Both the position numbers and the translations under genes were made by a program. Source: Pardosa pseudoannulata (Eukaryota > Arthropoda > Arachnida > Araneae > Lycosidae). From it: a DNA stretch of 64,000 nt. The DNA lies in the NCBI GenBank assembly GCA_032207245.1, contig CM063508.1, forward strand, positions 94,472,039 through 94,536,038, read 5' to 3'. Under the pieces are notes generated by a model. The model was given only the letters and a program-made list of their open reading frames with translations, had not been told where the DNA came from and made no database searches. Shown here one piece after another: positions 22,546 to 34,321 of this stretch (position 1 is its first letter; each line of letters begins with the position of its first letter).

Positions 22546-24222
22546 GGGGAAACCGGGGGGTAAAATGATCCGCTTTTGTGAATTTTGAGTATTTGCTCTC
22601 AAACTAATGACTTTTTGAATCTGAAAATATATATGCACATTGCCTATATATTAGGCTTTATATTATACTCAGTCAAAACCAATTATTATAATTACTTTTT
22701 TATTATAATTTTTAATAGCAAGTGACAAAGTAGACCATTTTACCCCAACCCCGGGGTAAAATGGTCCATGGCACGGGGTAAAATGGACCGCACAAAATTT
22801 CTACAGATAACTTAAATGTAGTACATTATTTAATAGTACAAAACATAAAATGTATTATATTTATTTTCTATAGCTTCAATTTGTACACATAAAGCATAAT
22901 ATTAACAAATATTGAAGTTATACACCAAAAGATTTGTGTGTTACTGAAAGTCTGCTATTTTCTTGAGAAGCAGTCGGATCTGAGAGACTCATCACAATAT
23001 CTTGAACATTTCCGAGCGATTCATCAACATTGTCAGGGAAAATGAACACATTTTGATTAGGTTTTTGCCTTATAAATTTCACAAGAGCGTAATCTTCATC
23101 ATTTTTTCCTGTTATTAAACCAACCAAATGAACCACTTTCTTTTTTGTCAAAAATTTAACCAAAACATACTTGCCAACTTTTAATTCATTATCAGAATTA
23201 GCATCATGCTGTGAATTGCTTTCTTTATCACTGTGTTGTGTATCACTATAAACAGACATATTTTCCGAATCACTCGAACTTTCTGATCCACATAAATTTT
23301 CTTTATTTGCTTTAAAATTCACAGTTTTATCATTTTTCAGCTTAGTTAAGACTAACATTTTTTTTTAAATTCTTCCTATTTTTTACTAAAGCAGCATTTT
23401 TCTGTTTTAATTTTTTCTCTTCTCTTTGACATTTTTTCAATTATCGTTTTCACTGGTGTATCAGTTAGAATTTTTGATGCACCCTTCTTTCGTTTCTTTG
23501 TTGTCTTGCTCATGCTAGCTTTTGCCAAGGGGCGTAATTCAAAAGGTGATATTGTTTTCAACTGATGATTTTCACTTTGTACTGATTGTGATGTATTTGG
23601 TTGCTGATTACCTGTGCTTGGTTGACGATCAGCTGTACTTGTTAATTCAAAATATGGGGACGGTTGATCAGTCATATATGATGAGAGATATTGGATATCC
23701 TCAAAGACATTTTCATTGAATTGTCATATATCTGTTACTTTAAATCCTGCATGTTTTTTAAAGTATCACACATAAAATCAATTTAGAGAGCATTACAGAA
23801 ATAAAAAAAACACAACCTGGAAAATGGACCATGGTCCATTTTACCCCAGGTTCTGGTGGTCCATTTTACCCCATGTGTAATTCTGACAAAAAGTGTCAAA
23901 AAAAAAAGAACTAATCTTTTATTAAATTGTTTTAGCTACATTAAATATAATCATACATAATCTTAGCTCTTTATTGTAAGAAGTTAAATCCTCCAAATCA
24001 TAATTCTTAAATGAAGAGAAGAAGATATATTATGATGAAAATATTTACTTTTGACTACCCCAAATCAACTTTCTAGAATGAAATGGCTAAATTGTCAGCT
24101 AAACACACAATTACACATTCATTTTCAAGACTGCAGTGCTGTCATTTATGTAAAGTATTAAACATTAAAAATAATAAATAAAATAAATAATAGGGGATGA
24201 TCCATTTTACCCCGGTCTCCCC
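22546..24222 (-). mobile_element. pogo/Tigger-like DNA transposon, internally deleted (copy A)
   Basis: TA flanks (22544-22545 and 24223-24224) surround termini GGGGAAACCGGGG and CCCCGGTCTCCCC. Subterminal clusters of the 15-mer GGTCCATTTTACCCC occur near both ends, some as head-to-head palindromes ('accccggggtaaaatggtcc'). Inside is the C-terminal part of a transposase on the minus strand. It is 1677 bp and near-identical to copy B at 50794-52479, which lies in the opposite orientation. The helix-turn-helix and DDE catalytic parts are missing. Confidence 0.88.
22918..23745 (-). pseudogene. pogo/jerky-type transposase C-terminal region (copy A, two frames)
   Basis: The minus strand opens FKVTDI, stop, QFNENVFED, the 'GFxxTGIxPFN' landmark just after the DDE domain. 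It continues through MTDQPSPYFELTS, ISPFELRPLAKA and KKRKKGASKILTDTP. A frameshift near 23365-23400 moves it to the next frame, which encodes an acidic serine-rich segment (ESSSDSENMSVYSD). This is followed by a basic/beta-rich tail KVGKYVLVKFLTKKKVVHL with VKFIRQKPN and FIFPDNVDES, as in the C-terminal tails of jerky/pogo-like transposases. The stop is at 22918. It has lost both DNA binding and catalysis. Confidence 0.82.
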
Positions 24223-24460
24223 TATATTTATTTAGGGTCATGACAAAATAATCAAATATCATTTATTTTTTCTTCGGAGAAAGAGGTTTGAACGTTTATA
24301 TTTTAAAGAAAACAATAAACTGTGTGTTGTGCTACCATTTATTAATAGTTTAAAGATTCAAAAACACACCAAAAAATCATTAATATACCTTAAAAAAAGA
24401 AGAGAAAAAATATTTCAGCAGGTGGTTTCGCTACGAAACCACTGTTCTTTAAAGGGTTAA

Positions 24461-25690
24461 GGGTGACAGAATCAGCTTTAAAGTAAAAATAAGTAAATTA
24501 ATACAATTATATATACATTACTAATATAAAAAAATTTTATTAACGATTTCAACATGATAAATTTAGGTGTCACACTAATTAAGATCTGACAAATATAAAT
24601 TCCTATTACTTAGCTATCTATATAAGAGAGAGGACCTAATCTCAATTTCAAATATATGTAAAAATAAGTACCTTTGTGGGTCTATATGGTGTGCCAATGC
24701 GGTAGTTTAGTCGGACGCTCTTGTGAAATGACGTAGATACTTTGCGTGTTATCTCAATTGATGGGACGACAACGTTGACTCCAAATTGACTTCTGGTTTG
24801 GGGCTTTCTAAATAATTTAAAGTGTTACTGAAAAGTGGTTCAGCTGGAAACTTCTGGTCGTTGCTAGATGTCGAGGTATTTCTTGGGCACAACTCCTTTT
24901 ACCCCGTACTCTGTGCTCGAGTCCTGGATACTTGCCGTCAAACTCTCGACCTTCGAACTCTGACAGTCAAACTTCTCGACTTCTCGAACACTGACAGTCG
25001 GACTTGTCTCCTCGACTCAACCGCCGAACACCTCCCCTTGACTTTTCTTTATTTTATGTATTTTTCATTATATGTGTCCATTCTTATCACTCTTCGTCCA
25101 ATCAGGAGAGAGCTGTAAAAATCCAATTGGTCTCCTTAACCCCGCCTTGAAACCGCAAAAGTGGAAAAACCTTATTCCCTCAAATTGGGCACTGTCCTTT
25201 AGGAACTCATAAATAACTCCACAAATGTACATTCTTATTTAGTGTCATGTACGGAGAAGTAGTTCTAATCTGGGACTGGGATCAGAAACCACCCGAGGAT
25301 CCCGCACACGACGAAAAATCCGTTGAATATATTTTATGGGTCTATCCTTTACAAAAGATGTGATGAGGGTAGATTTAGATCCCAAGCATTTTACTTCCCG
25401 TATTAATTAATTAATTATATTACTGATCTAAATCGTCTCATCACAAATACAACTTTACATTTACTTTCGTAGTTTGAAAAAGCTATCAGTTAAAATAAAT
25501 AGCTTGTTTGAAAAAAAATCACAGCGAAACTATGTTCTTTCTGTTGTCTTATGCCACTTGATCAAACCAAGCTCGATATGAGAAGGAGGCTACTCAATTT
25601 AAGGCGAAGGGGTACGCCTCTCGTTTCAACGAGCACCTCAAAGGGGAAAGTACGACTTATTCTCGAGTAGGCCCTCATAATTTCAAAGCA
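24461..25690. other. Unassigned, possibly old retroelement sequence
   Basis: The composition rises in GC around 24690-25300, with 'ctcgacttctcgaacactga' and 'ctcgaccttcgaactctgac' internal repeats. The ORF at 24822-25118 has no domain I recognise. Nothing firm. Confidence 0.35.
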
Positions 25691-25694
25691 GGGA

Positions 25695-25905
25695 CTAAGC
25701 AGATGACCCATAGACTTGGAATCCCACCTCCAGAGGTATTGACTATGAACATGGAGGACATTGTGACCACGAACCTATTTTACGTGTCCCCGTCAATTTT
25801 AGCTAACACGTCGGATCTTAGGCCGGGTCGAGTTCCAAACCCGCAACCTCTCAGTTACAAGATCATTGCCCTTGCCGACTGGGCTACCACGGCTCGAGAC
25901 TAACC
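25695..25905 (-). mobile_element. tRNA-like SINE of a third type
   Basis: On the minus strand 'cgtggtagcccagtcggcaa' resembles an A box and 'gcgggtttggaactcgaccc' resembles a B box, in tRNA order, with a non-tRNA body ('ggcctaagatccgacgtgtt'). It differs from the main family. The 3' end is uncertain. Confidence 0.45.
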
Positions 25906-26840
25906 ATACAACTTTCAGCTAAATGTTCTTATGGACAGGGATCAGTATGCTCATGATGGTGATATTTTCAGTAAATTCTATTACGACTGTAATGAAAATT
26001 GTAATAACATCGGGGATCTTGTGTCTTCTCCTGTAACTGCAAGCCTCGTTTTCCGTAACTGCTCGCCTATTTTTACAGGAGCAGTATTGTGAGTACGCTA
26101 AATAACCCGTCTTACCCACAATCAATTAACTGCAGCGATTGAACACTGGACAACGCATTTATCATTTACAAGTTATGAACATGAAGATTAATATTAATAG
26201 CATAACGCAGGCTGAACCATATTGAGACAAAATAGTGCCGAGCAGTTCGCACAAGTCTCTCTCGGTTCCACCTCTACACTACAGCATCAATTCTCCTCTG
26301 CTCCGAGTGGGTATCTTCCTGCTTTGCAACTAGCGAGGGCAGCTGGTGGCATCTTCCCACCTTGTAAAACGTTCGCCTCTCTTATTGTGTCCCTTTTCAG
26401 CCTCTCCTTACCGCCGTAACAAAACGACATACATCTTGAGTCCAGTGTAACAACGACCTACAATCAAAATTAATTCCCTTTACTGCCCCCCATTCAAAAA
26501 AAAAACCTTATTCTTCATTATAAATATTGTACTGATTTCCCTAGTTTTCCTGTTTATTATTATTTAAATGCCTTTTCTGTGTACTGTACTTCCTTATGTC
26601 AGCAAATAAAATTAATGTTCGAAGATTTCGAAGAACATATTAAGTCTTTGCAAATAGTTCTTTACAGACTGTTACGGAAACAATTTCTCGCAATAAAATA
26701 GATTGTTAAACATTTTAACGATGACAGCTGCTTTTTTTTTTCCAGAAATAACAATTTTGCATTTCTAACAATCGACTCTGAATTAATTTAAAATTACCTA
26801 TTTTTGAAGAAATAGTCCAGAGTAATGCAGTGCGATTTCG
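25906..26840. other. No gene seen
   Basis: Mixed-composition intergenic sequence. The ORFs at 25919-26125 and 26222-26419 show no domain. Confidence 0.4.
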
Positions 26841-27030
26841 TATAGTTCGGTTTGGAGCTCTACGATCTATTGTTTTTCTACACAAGGGTTAATGAGATCG
26901 GGACCTACTGCTTAAAACTTATTCCGAAGGCCTACGAGCAACGCAGACAGCTGGTAGAGTTTTACGGAGAGATTGTAATGTCTCGTCAGCATGTTGCAGA
27001 ACAATGTCGAAAGTTTGCAGCCTGTAGAGA
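26841..27030 (-). mobile_element. Chimeric SINE: family tail with a different head (copy 1)
   Basis: The 3' half on the minus strand is the common family (complement of 'gtttggagctctacgatcta', 'gggttaatgagatcgggacc', 'tactgcttaaaacttattcc'). The tRNA head is replaced by a sequence whose plus-strand form is 'cgcagacagctggtagag', then 'ttttacggagagattgtaat' and 'gtctcgtcagcatgttgca'. The same head, joined at the same point, is present at 29050-29230. Confidence 0.75.
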
Positions 27031-28139
27031 AATGGTAATTGAAGACTGCTAGGTTATCGTTGACCAACTTCTCTCTCTAAAACTTGGACCTCAGTCTAAC
27101 TGACTTTCACCTCTTTCCTTTCATGAAGGATCACCTATTAGTCTAACAGTGTTTCAGACGAGGAGGTAAAACAGTTCGAGACAACTTCGTTGAGTGCACA
27201 AGGATAGGATTTTTAACAGGACAGAAAATTCAAACTCATCCCACGAAACAACAAGTGCCTAAACCGATAGGAAAAATATGTCGAAAAATAACTTCATAAT
27301 GTACGGCTTTCTTTTATTTCTTTCTATATTTCTTTTCAAATAAATTGTACACGTTTCACTGCAGTCTTTATAGGCTTACTTTTTGGTCGTGACTCATTAA
27401 TAGCTGTATTTTCGTACGTCTGTATGATAATGGAGAAAAAGTAGATTAAAAGTTCGCTGCACTGTTATTTTTGACTTAACTGTTGCAGAACTGAGAAACG
27501 CAAAAAGATTTCGTTGAGCGGAAGCCATCTTTACAATAGACTACGTTCATGGACAATTTCTCCGTCTTTCACACGTAAAGAACCATTTAATAGCTATTCC
27601 CTAAAAACAATGATTCACAAACTGTGTGCTGCAAGAGATTATCAAGTGTACCGCGAGATATTTGGTAAATATTTAATATCACTTGGCATTGTATCGTTAG
27701 TATAAATTTTTATATTTATATGTGTCCTTTTCCTTGTTCACCACTTTCCCTAAAGCAGTGTTTCAAGCATGTTACTCCTTTGTCTCTGCCAATAGATTTG
27801 GTTTAGAAAGCTACGATTGAATGTCTATGAACATCCAAATTGTTATATAGCTCTCCTAAGGGTTTTTATTGGTTGATGACAATTCTAAGCTAATTAGTTT
27901 GGTAGTACAAAAAAAAATCAATGGATTTAAGTGGTTGCGTTTTGTTATAAAATTAGTTAAATTCTTAAGTTCACCCAGATCCTATGAAGAAACTACTAAC
28001 ATAATTATATAAAAAAGTTAAATTATTTATTTATAAAAATTTTATAATTTATATACACATCAATTTATAACAAAAAACGGAATAATTGTTAGATATTTAT
28101 TTAATTAATTCAACTTATTTTACTCTTAGATACAGTAGC

Positions 28140-28140
<1 letters not shown>
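27031..28140. other. No gene seen
   Basis: No convincing ORF. 27514-27705 is open but lacks any recognised motif. Confidence 0.4.

Positions 28141-28190
<50 letters not shown>
28141..28190. repeat. (TA)n microsatellite
   Basis: About 48 bp of uninterrupted TA. Confidence 0.95.
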
Positions 28191-28198
<8 letters not shown>

Positions 28199-28559
28199 AC
28201 TATTTGTGAGAACTTGAAATAATTCAAAACACAAAAACGCACCTATTTTGCCTAGATGGGATCTTGAGAGGCAAGAAGAGGTGTTTTAAAGAGGCGTCAC
28301 TGAACTTTTTTTAATGATGGCATCTGGGCACTTTTCTCGAAACGGCTGATGGGGTTTGACTCACTATCCATCCAAAAACTTGCTGCTCCTTCCTTCTTAA
28401 AATCTCATTTCCTTTATTTTTTAACACTTTTACCATCTTTTTATCTCATGTTCCAGAATACACTTCTCTCCCTTCTTTGTAGGAAATTGATATCCCATTT
28501 GTACTAAACTAAATAGCTCTACTGAGAATATTTGTAACTCCTCTTAGACGGAGAGATAG

Positions 28560-28770
28560 AATGTAAGCTTCGAAGCTAGAGGATGGGCGATAAGCTCTCC
28601 CCCTGTACCAAAGCTTGTAAATAGTCTGCGCTTGTAAATAAAAGCAGAAAAGCGAACCCGTTGGATGTCCATTGTGTAATTAAGGTGAAAACAACCACGA
28701 GACACAGACGAAAATACCACTGAACCACCGGATCGAAATTATATGCACAATCTTGAACGATTTTATTCGT
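28560..28770. other. Possible solo-LTR-like fragment
   Basis: This stretch is richer in GC than its surroundings and reads like the U3/R part of an LTR: 'gcttgtaaataaaagcagaa' followed by 'ccattgtgtaattaaggtg'. I could not find paired LTRs, TG/CA ends or a target duplication. This is a weak call. Confidence 0.25.
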
Positions 28771-29049
28771 TCACTGAGACCTCTGATTTGATTAAGGTCT
28801 CGTTGGAGGTACCACCTTTAGCACCTACCACGTTTTTAGCCCCTCGAGGTAGATCATATCATCATCATCAGGTCACCACAAACTTTTCCTGGGTCTCATA
28901 AATAATTACACAATATTTCTTCTGTAACTTCAACCGCGGTAACATTCCCTTTATCAATCTGGGATCAACATCTCAACTGTTATTGCCTCTGTAAAACATC
29001 CATTCATTCTTATACCAAATCAAGTCCTCTTAAAATGTTTAAAATTTAA

Positions 29050-29235
29050 TATGGTCCGATTTAGAGCGCTACGATCTATTGTTTTGCTACACACGGGTTA
29101 ATGAGACCGGGACCTACCACTTAAAACTTATTCCGACTACCTACGAACATCGCAGACAGCTGGTAGAGTTTTACGGAGAGATTGTAATGTCTCGTCAGCA
29201 TGTTGCAAAACAATGTCGAAAGTTACTACACTATG
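29050..29235 (-). mobile_element. Chimeric SINE (copy 2)
   Basis: Same composite as 26841-27030. The family tail 'agcgctacgatctattgttt' and 'aatgagaccgggacctacc' is followed by 'cgcagacagctggtagag' and the shared head through 'caatgtcgaaagtt'. The two copies are about 90% alike by eye over both halves, so the composite propagated as a unit or was duplicated. Confidence 0.75.
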
Positions 29236-29239
29236 GTCC

Positions 29240-31000
29240 ACTGTAAGCCATTACCACCGTCTGGAGGGAGTATGGCTTATCGAGGTTGACGATGGCAGAC
29301 GATAAAATGACCTTGGTGGAGGATGGCTTCGAAAGCTGTTTTTCTCCAAAGATCAAAGACAGCCAGCATGCGCTACCAAAGTTCGCAGTAGATTCTATGG
29401 ATTCATACATTCGCTGTGTTCATTTAATGAGCCAGCGTGGGGATGTAACCAGTGAGCCATCATTCAAGGTCGCCACCAAGACTAGTACTGGAATGATGAG
29501 CAATTGACCATAGTGTGGAGGCTACATAAACGATCTAAATCGCCTCCTTTTTACTTTTCTGAATAGGTAAAATTTCAGAAAATAATAGTAACTCCTAACT
29601 CCGGCGTCAAAAGAGGCCCTCTAGAGCATTCAGTACTCTTCCAAATTTCTCCAACGACCACTACTGAGCTGCGTTCACTCGACAGTGGCGCCTGCGACTC
29701 GACGGGCAATTTGAAGAAAGCTGGCCCAGTACTTGCGATCTATCCACCACCACCGGGACAAGCCTGGAGGGCAATACGGCCATATAGGCTTGGATTTGTG
29801 CTTGATGGATTGATTGATTGATTGTTACTTTAAAATGGTATTTCTAATTACCTCAACTTTTTCTTAAATCCTTCCGAATTTACTTTTCCTTAATATTATT
29901 TTTTAGGTGTATCGCAAGTAATTTCTCATGTTTTCACTGGGTCATTAAACGAAAAAGGCTGAGAAACACTGCCTAAAACTAGGTCAACTATGATCGGTTT
30001 TAGGGAAAGCTAGATCTATTTCCTAAGTCTAGGTCCTGTATTCCCTAAAACTCTAGGATAATTCGTAACTTAACAATCAGTAATTTATCTGAAGATAAAA
30101 TTTTTTACACATGTTAAGAAATGTAATTAGGATATAAATGAAATTGAAGGGGGAAATCCCATTTGATGCAAAAATAAAAGTATAACACAGAGCGCAAAGC
30201 CTCAAGAATATCTGAATAATGAAAATAGTATAACGAAATTGTGCCATATCAGCTGTTTAAATTGAAGTTTAACTACCACGCTGAGTTCTTTGTAATTATT
30301 GCCAAATTTTTATTCTGGAAAGCTTTCAGATATTTTTTAAGCTTAACGGACTGCGTTATTCTTTTATTTTTGTTGTATAAAAAACAGTATAGGAATATGA
30401 TAATAAACAAAAAAAAAAACGAGTACTTTTTTGTTAGCCAAGTACAAAGATAGATCACCAAATATTGCCAAATATAACCCTTTTATACGTCATATTTTTT
30501 ATCTGAAATTAAAATAATCACCAAAAGTGTTTTCGAAAGACCACGTGATGTCAGTAATTTGGTATACCCATACCATAGCCTCGGCGTAAAATAGCCAGTA
30601 CAACTAGTCCATATCTTTTTTTACGTGAGACGCTGATTCATAACTCTGACACCTGTTCAACACAAGTTTTATCGCCACTTTTGTTATCGGTAAAATCACT
30701 TTTAAAGATTACATATTTACCGATATTAACGTTTGCTTTATTAAAAGGTTTTACAGTCTCTTCTTTAATTTATTAAAGTTTCAAAAACGCAGGACACATA
30801 TCTATTGACTTTCCAGTGAGAGCAAACATTAAAGTACAGGATAATGTTCTTGAAACCAAGCATAAGTCTTAGAAGCGAATAATTTTAACAGGTGGAAGTT
30901 CATAACAATGATTCTTGCGATTTTCCGAACGTCAAAGTTGGATAATTCTAATAGTAATTAAACTTTTAAACTATTTTTTTACTTTGTCTAGGTTTTTTAA
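29240..31000. other. No gene seen
   Basis: Contains short ORFs (29286-29507 and 30241-30453) without recognisable domains. The 29580-29780 stretch has higher GC and may be old transposon sequence, but I cannot assign it. Immediately upstream of the receptor (30640-31000) the sequence resembles 13980-14318 upstream of the pseudogene ('cagaagaaat'-poor AT-rich flank with 'aaagtttcaaaaacgcag' versus 'aaaatttcaaaaacacag'). Confidence 0.4.
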
Positions 31001-31018
31001 GTGCATTCTTTGAAGAAA

Positions 31019-32092
31019 ATGGGATGTTCTTACAAGACTATGTATAGTATCACCTTTTGGCTTTTTACCATAAGTGGTTTGTGCGATGGGGCAAACTGCA
31101 ATCTTCGTAAAAAACGAAAAGGCTACTTAAGTTTTATGCGTCTGCTGGATATACCGTTATTTGCTCTGCATTTATTTTTCAATATATGTATGTTCAAGGA
31201 CAGAAATTTAATTCATTTGACTCTCGCTAACGTTTGCATGACAATAATTACAGGAATACATAGATTTGGCCTGCACACTCAAATGCACGGTTTAAAGAAG
31301 TTATCAAAAGAGATATATGCTACTTATGAAAAAGTGAATCGAGAAAATAACAAAAGTAAGCTTTATAAAGTATATTTATGGGCAACATTTAGTACGCTCA
31401 TGTTTATACCATTAATTGTTAATTCTACACTAACAATTTCAAAAAAACAGCCTTTCCGTGTATATTTTCCCGATAATATTGCAAATTTTGCATACTTCGT
31501 ATATTCTGTGACTCTTATTGTATGTTTCTTAATGCCTTTAAACACGTTTGCAATTTATTACACTTTGATATGCCAACAACTGGCATCTATTCTCTGGGCT
31601 TTTAAGAAGAGTATCAAACCATCTTCAAAAATTAATAGCATTATACTATGGAATAGATTTATCGCTATAAAATCTATTGCAGCTATCACGGATAAACTTG
31701 TAAATTCCTTTGTATTTTACACTGTAGGTCACAACGCAGCTACTATGTATTTTGCCGTCACCATGTTCATCAGCCCTCTTAGCTACGGTGATGGAATTCA
31801 ACGCAGCACTATCTACATCGTCTGCTTTAACAGTTTTCTGAGTTTCTTAGCAGTATCAATATCAGCATCAAGAGTGAATGAAATGTTTTCCAGAATTGCT
31901 AACAAAGTGGAAAGACTCCCAGAACGCAACAGTAAATCCATTGTTTTACAGTTACGATTATTCATAAGCGCTGACAGGGGACTCGTGCTGACTGTATGGG
32001 GTATTGTACCTGTTAAAAGAAGCTTTATTGTGGGGGCATTTGGGACATTCTTAACGTATTGCATTCTTTTCTACAACCTACAAAGCTCGTAA
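31019..32092 (+). CDS. Gustatory-receptor-like seven-transmembrane protein, intact single exon
   Basis: Encodes 357 residues from the ATG at 31019; the frame also extends upstream through a GTG at 31001, which is not a credible eukaryotic start. Hydrophobic segments lie at about residues 9-23, 43-60, 67-85, 118-140, 157-186, 229-252, 263-284 and 336-353. A basic, hydrophilic stretch lies at 290-335. The end, FGTFLTYCILFYNL, matches the TY...QF signature position in the last helix of arthropod gustatory receptors. Such receptors sit in the plasma membrane of chemosensory neurons as ligand-gated cation channels with the N-terminus inside. This copy has no stop or frameshift, whereas the paralogue at 14.3-16.1 kb is broken, so it is probably the functional member. 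An upstream intron is possible: a 'ctattttttt...gtctag' acceptor-like site ends at about 30991. Ligand unknown. Confidence 0.82.
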   Translation: MGCSYKTMYSITFWLFTISGLCDGANCNLRKKRKGYLSFMRLLDIPLFALHLFFNICMFKDRNLIHLTLANVCMTIITGIHRFGLHTQMHGLKKLSKEIYATYEKVNRENNKSKLYKVYLWATFSTLMFIPLIVNSTLTISKKQPFRVYFPDNIANFAYFVYSVTLIVCFLMPLNTFAIYYTLICQQLASILWAFKKSIKPSSKINSIILWNRFIAIKSIAAITDKLVNSFVFYTVGHNAATMYFAVTMFISPLSYGDGIQRSTIYIVCFNSFLSFLAVSISASRVNEMFSRIANKVERLPERNSKSIVLQLRLFISADRGLVLTVWGIVPVKRSFIVGAFGTFLTYCILFYNLQSS

Positions 32093-32329
32093 TTATTCAT
32101 ACATAACGTGTCTTTAAACTTGCATCTGATATTGAAAAACGAAATAATGTTTTATAACCCTCATGAACAGCGAACATCTAAAAATACGGTTATATAGTAG
32201 ACACTCAAATATCTTAAGAAGCATTTTTGTAAAAATCAATTTTAAGAATTTTTGTACAAAAAGAACCAATTCAAAAATTTATAAATTATTTAAGAGCCAG
32301 ATATCATTATTAAATCTTTACAATACAGG

Positions 32330-32575
32330 AGTTCAAAAGGGCAAGACACCTGATAAGATTTGACAACAAATGAACCATCAGACAGATCTTTTTGGCTAAA
32401 CCATTTGGTACCCAAAAAGGGAAAAGAGTGAGACTTAAATGGATTGACTTTCTGGAAAACGAACTGAAAGATAACAGGGTGACAAATTGGAAAAAGGACA
32501 AGAACAAGACAGCATGCGATGGAATTATGAGGAAGGTCTAGGCCAACCAGGGCTGTTGCATAAGTGAAGCTGAAG
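32330..32575 (+). pseudogene. RTE-type LINE 3' ORF fragment, decayed
   Basis: One frame reads EFKRARHLIRFDNK, stop, TIRQIFLAKP, then FGTQKGKRVRLKWIDFLENE, then VTNWKKDKNKTACDGIMRKV, stop. It aligns with the end of the LINE fragment at 9890-10437 (RLKWAGHLVRL, AKPIGTRMRGRPKLRWLDCI and NWKSRAKDRTAWYGILEKAK). It has two internal stops. It lies about 240 bp downstream of the receptor stop in the same orientation. Confidence 0.75.
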
Positions 32576-32605
32576 AAGAAACTAATAATCTAATACAACA
32601 GAAAG

Positions 32606-33265
32606 AAAATGAACATTTTAATGATTTAGATTTACAATTAATACAATTAAAAATAGGAATGCAGTTCATGTCAGTTTCATAAAGAATGAAATTAGTTTTT
32701 CATTTACTCTTTGACGAATTTTACTAAGCAAACTTCTAAACATCATTGCATCACATGTGCTTTGATCTTCTTGGCTGCAATTAATTAATGCTTCAACAAG
32801 TACTAATGTGTTACCATGACTTCAATTGAGGGAATGAACATTTTGATGCTTTAGATTTACAATTAATACAGTTAAAAATATTAATGCAGTTCATGTCAGT
32901 TTCATAAAGAAGGAAATTAGTTTTTCATTTACTCTTTGACGAATTTTACTAAGCAAACTTCTAAACATCATTGCTTCACATGTGCTTTGATCTTCTTGGC
33001 TGCAATTAATTAATTGCCTTAATGAACACTAATGTAGTACCATGACTTCAGTTGAGGGAATGAACATTTTGATGTTTTAGATTTACAATTAATACAATTA
33101 AAAATAGGAATGCAGTTCATGTCAGTTTCATAAAGAATGAAATTAGTTTTTCACTTATTCTTTGACGAATTTCACTAAGCAAACTTCTAAATATCATTGC
33201 TTCAGGTGTGCTTTGATCTTCTTGGCTGCAATTAATTAATTGCCTTAATGAGTACTAATGATTTC
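32606..33265. repeat. Tandem repeat, about 225-bp unit, 3 copies
   Basis: 'gcagttcatgtcagtttcat' starts at 32661, 32886 and 33112 (spacings 225 and 226). Each unit carries 'ctttgacgaattt', 'taagcaaacttctaaa', 'gtgctttgatcttcttggct' and 'gcaattaattaat'. Copies are highly similar and no coding sense is shared. Confidence 0.93.
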
Positions 33266-34321
33266 AGTTTTGAGTAATTTTTTTTAGTTGTAGATACAAT
33301 TGTTACCTTTAAATGACCTGGTCAAAACTGAAACCCTTTTCCATTAGTCCATTCAAGGTAAACTGACCCCATATCATTCTTTTATTTCTTTAATTCATGA
33401 TGAAAATTAAGTTTAAATTAATGCATTAATCGTTTCATGATGATCTGTTTTGTTTCTAAATTTGCTTATATTGTTTAAGTAATATAATCTAAAAACCAAT
33501 TTCAATTTTGAAATAAGTATAACCTTCATTTGGGAATGCTAATCAAGCAAACCAAAGGTTGGATGCAAAGCAGCTAGTAATCAATATAATTGTTATCACA
33601 CATACAAAAGCAGTCATTACAAATAATACTTTTAAATCTCTCTTTGAAACAATTTTTTTTTCTTTTATGAATATTTCAAACATTACAGGTGCATTTTCTT
33701 AATGCTATATCTCTTTGAAATGTATCAGTTATTTACAATGTAGCTTATACAATAAAAGTTAGAATTAATATGTTTTAAAACTCATAATCTATACATTCTA
33801 TACCTAAAAGAACTGGTAGAGATATTTTATCAGGAAAAATTAATATTTTCACTTTTATTTAATCTTTTGTCTTTATATTTTCCTTGGACGCTTATGAATA
33901 AAACTAAGTTTTATTCTGATGTCTAAAATGTGTTTGTTATAAATAAAAATGGCTATTTTTTATTAAGTGTCACGGAAATACACAATATACATTTTCAAAC
34001 AAGTCTTAATAGCTTCAAAAATATTTTACTTTCCACTTTTGATTTAAATCAATCAATACTATATTTCATTATGTTAGCAAACAATATAAGTGTTCAGATT
34101 TCAAAAGTACTTTATGATCTTGTAAAAAGTTCATTACTGGCTGTTAAACAAGTTCTCAAAGTAAAATTAGTTGTTCTAGTTGTAGTTCAAACAAGGAACA
34201 TTGTACTTTTTTTCTACAATCATACACTATACCTCTATGATCGAAGTTACAATGATCTTCCTAAAATGTATACAAGTACTTAAATCTTAAAATGCATGAA
34301 AATGGACTGATAATTTATACA
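33266..34321. other. No gene seen
   Basis: AT-rich sequence. The 117-codon ORF at 33930-34283 has no domain I recognise and reads as low-complexity AT-rich translation. Confidence 0.4.

Larger units (their letters stand above)
21923..24456. mobile_element. TTAA-flanked element (CCCTTTAAAG termini) with nested insertions
   Basis: TTAA at 21919-21922 and 24457-24460 flank CCCTTTAAAG at the left and CTTTAAAGGG at the right, a piggyBac-like arrangement. The left 200 bp matches a second copy at 45153-46315 ('gggttttaactgtgaaact', 'cttgtacag(t/c)tcgaaaat'). The body of this copy is largely a tRNA-like insertion (22130-22450) and a pogo-like element (22546-24222). No transposase of its own was seen. 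Confidence 0.75.

Noticed and set aside
31001..31018. Upstream GTG as the receptor start
   Set aside because: A GTG start is not credible in this context; the ATG at 31019 aligns with the ATG at 14319 in the pseudogene.
33930..34283. 117-codon ORF downstream of the receptor as another receptor exon
   Set aside because: No receptor landmarks and no splice context; low-complexity AT-rich translation.
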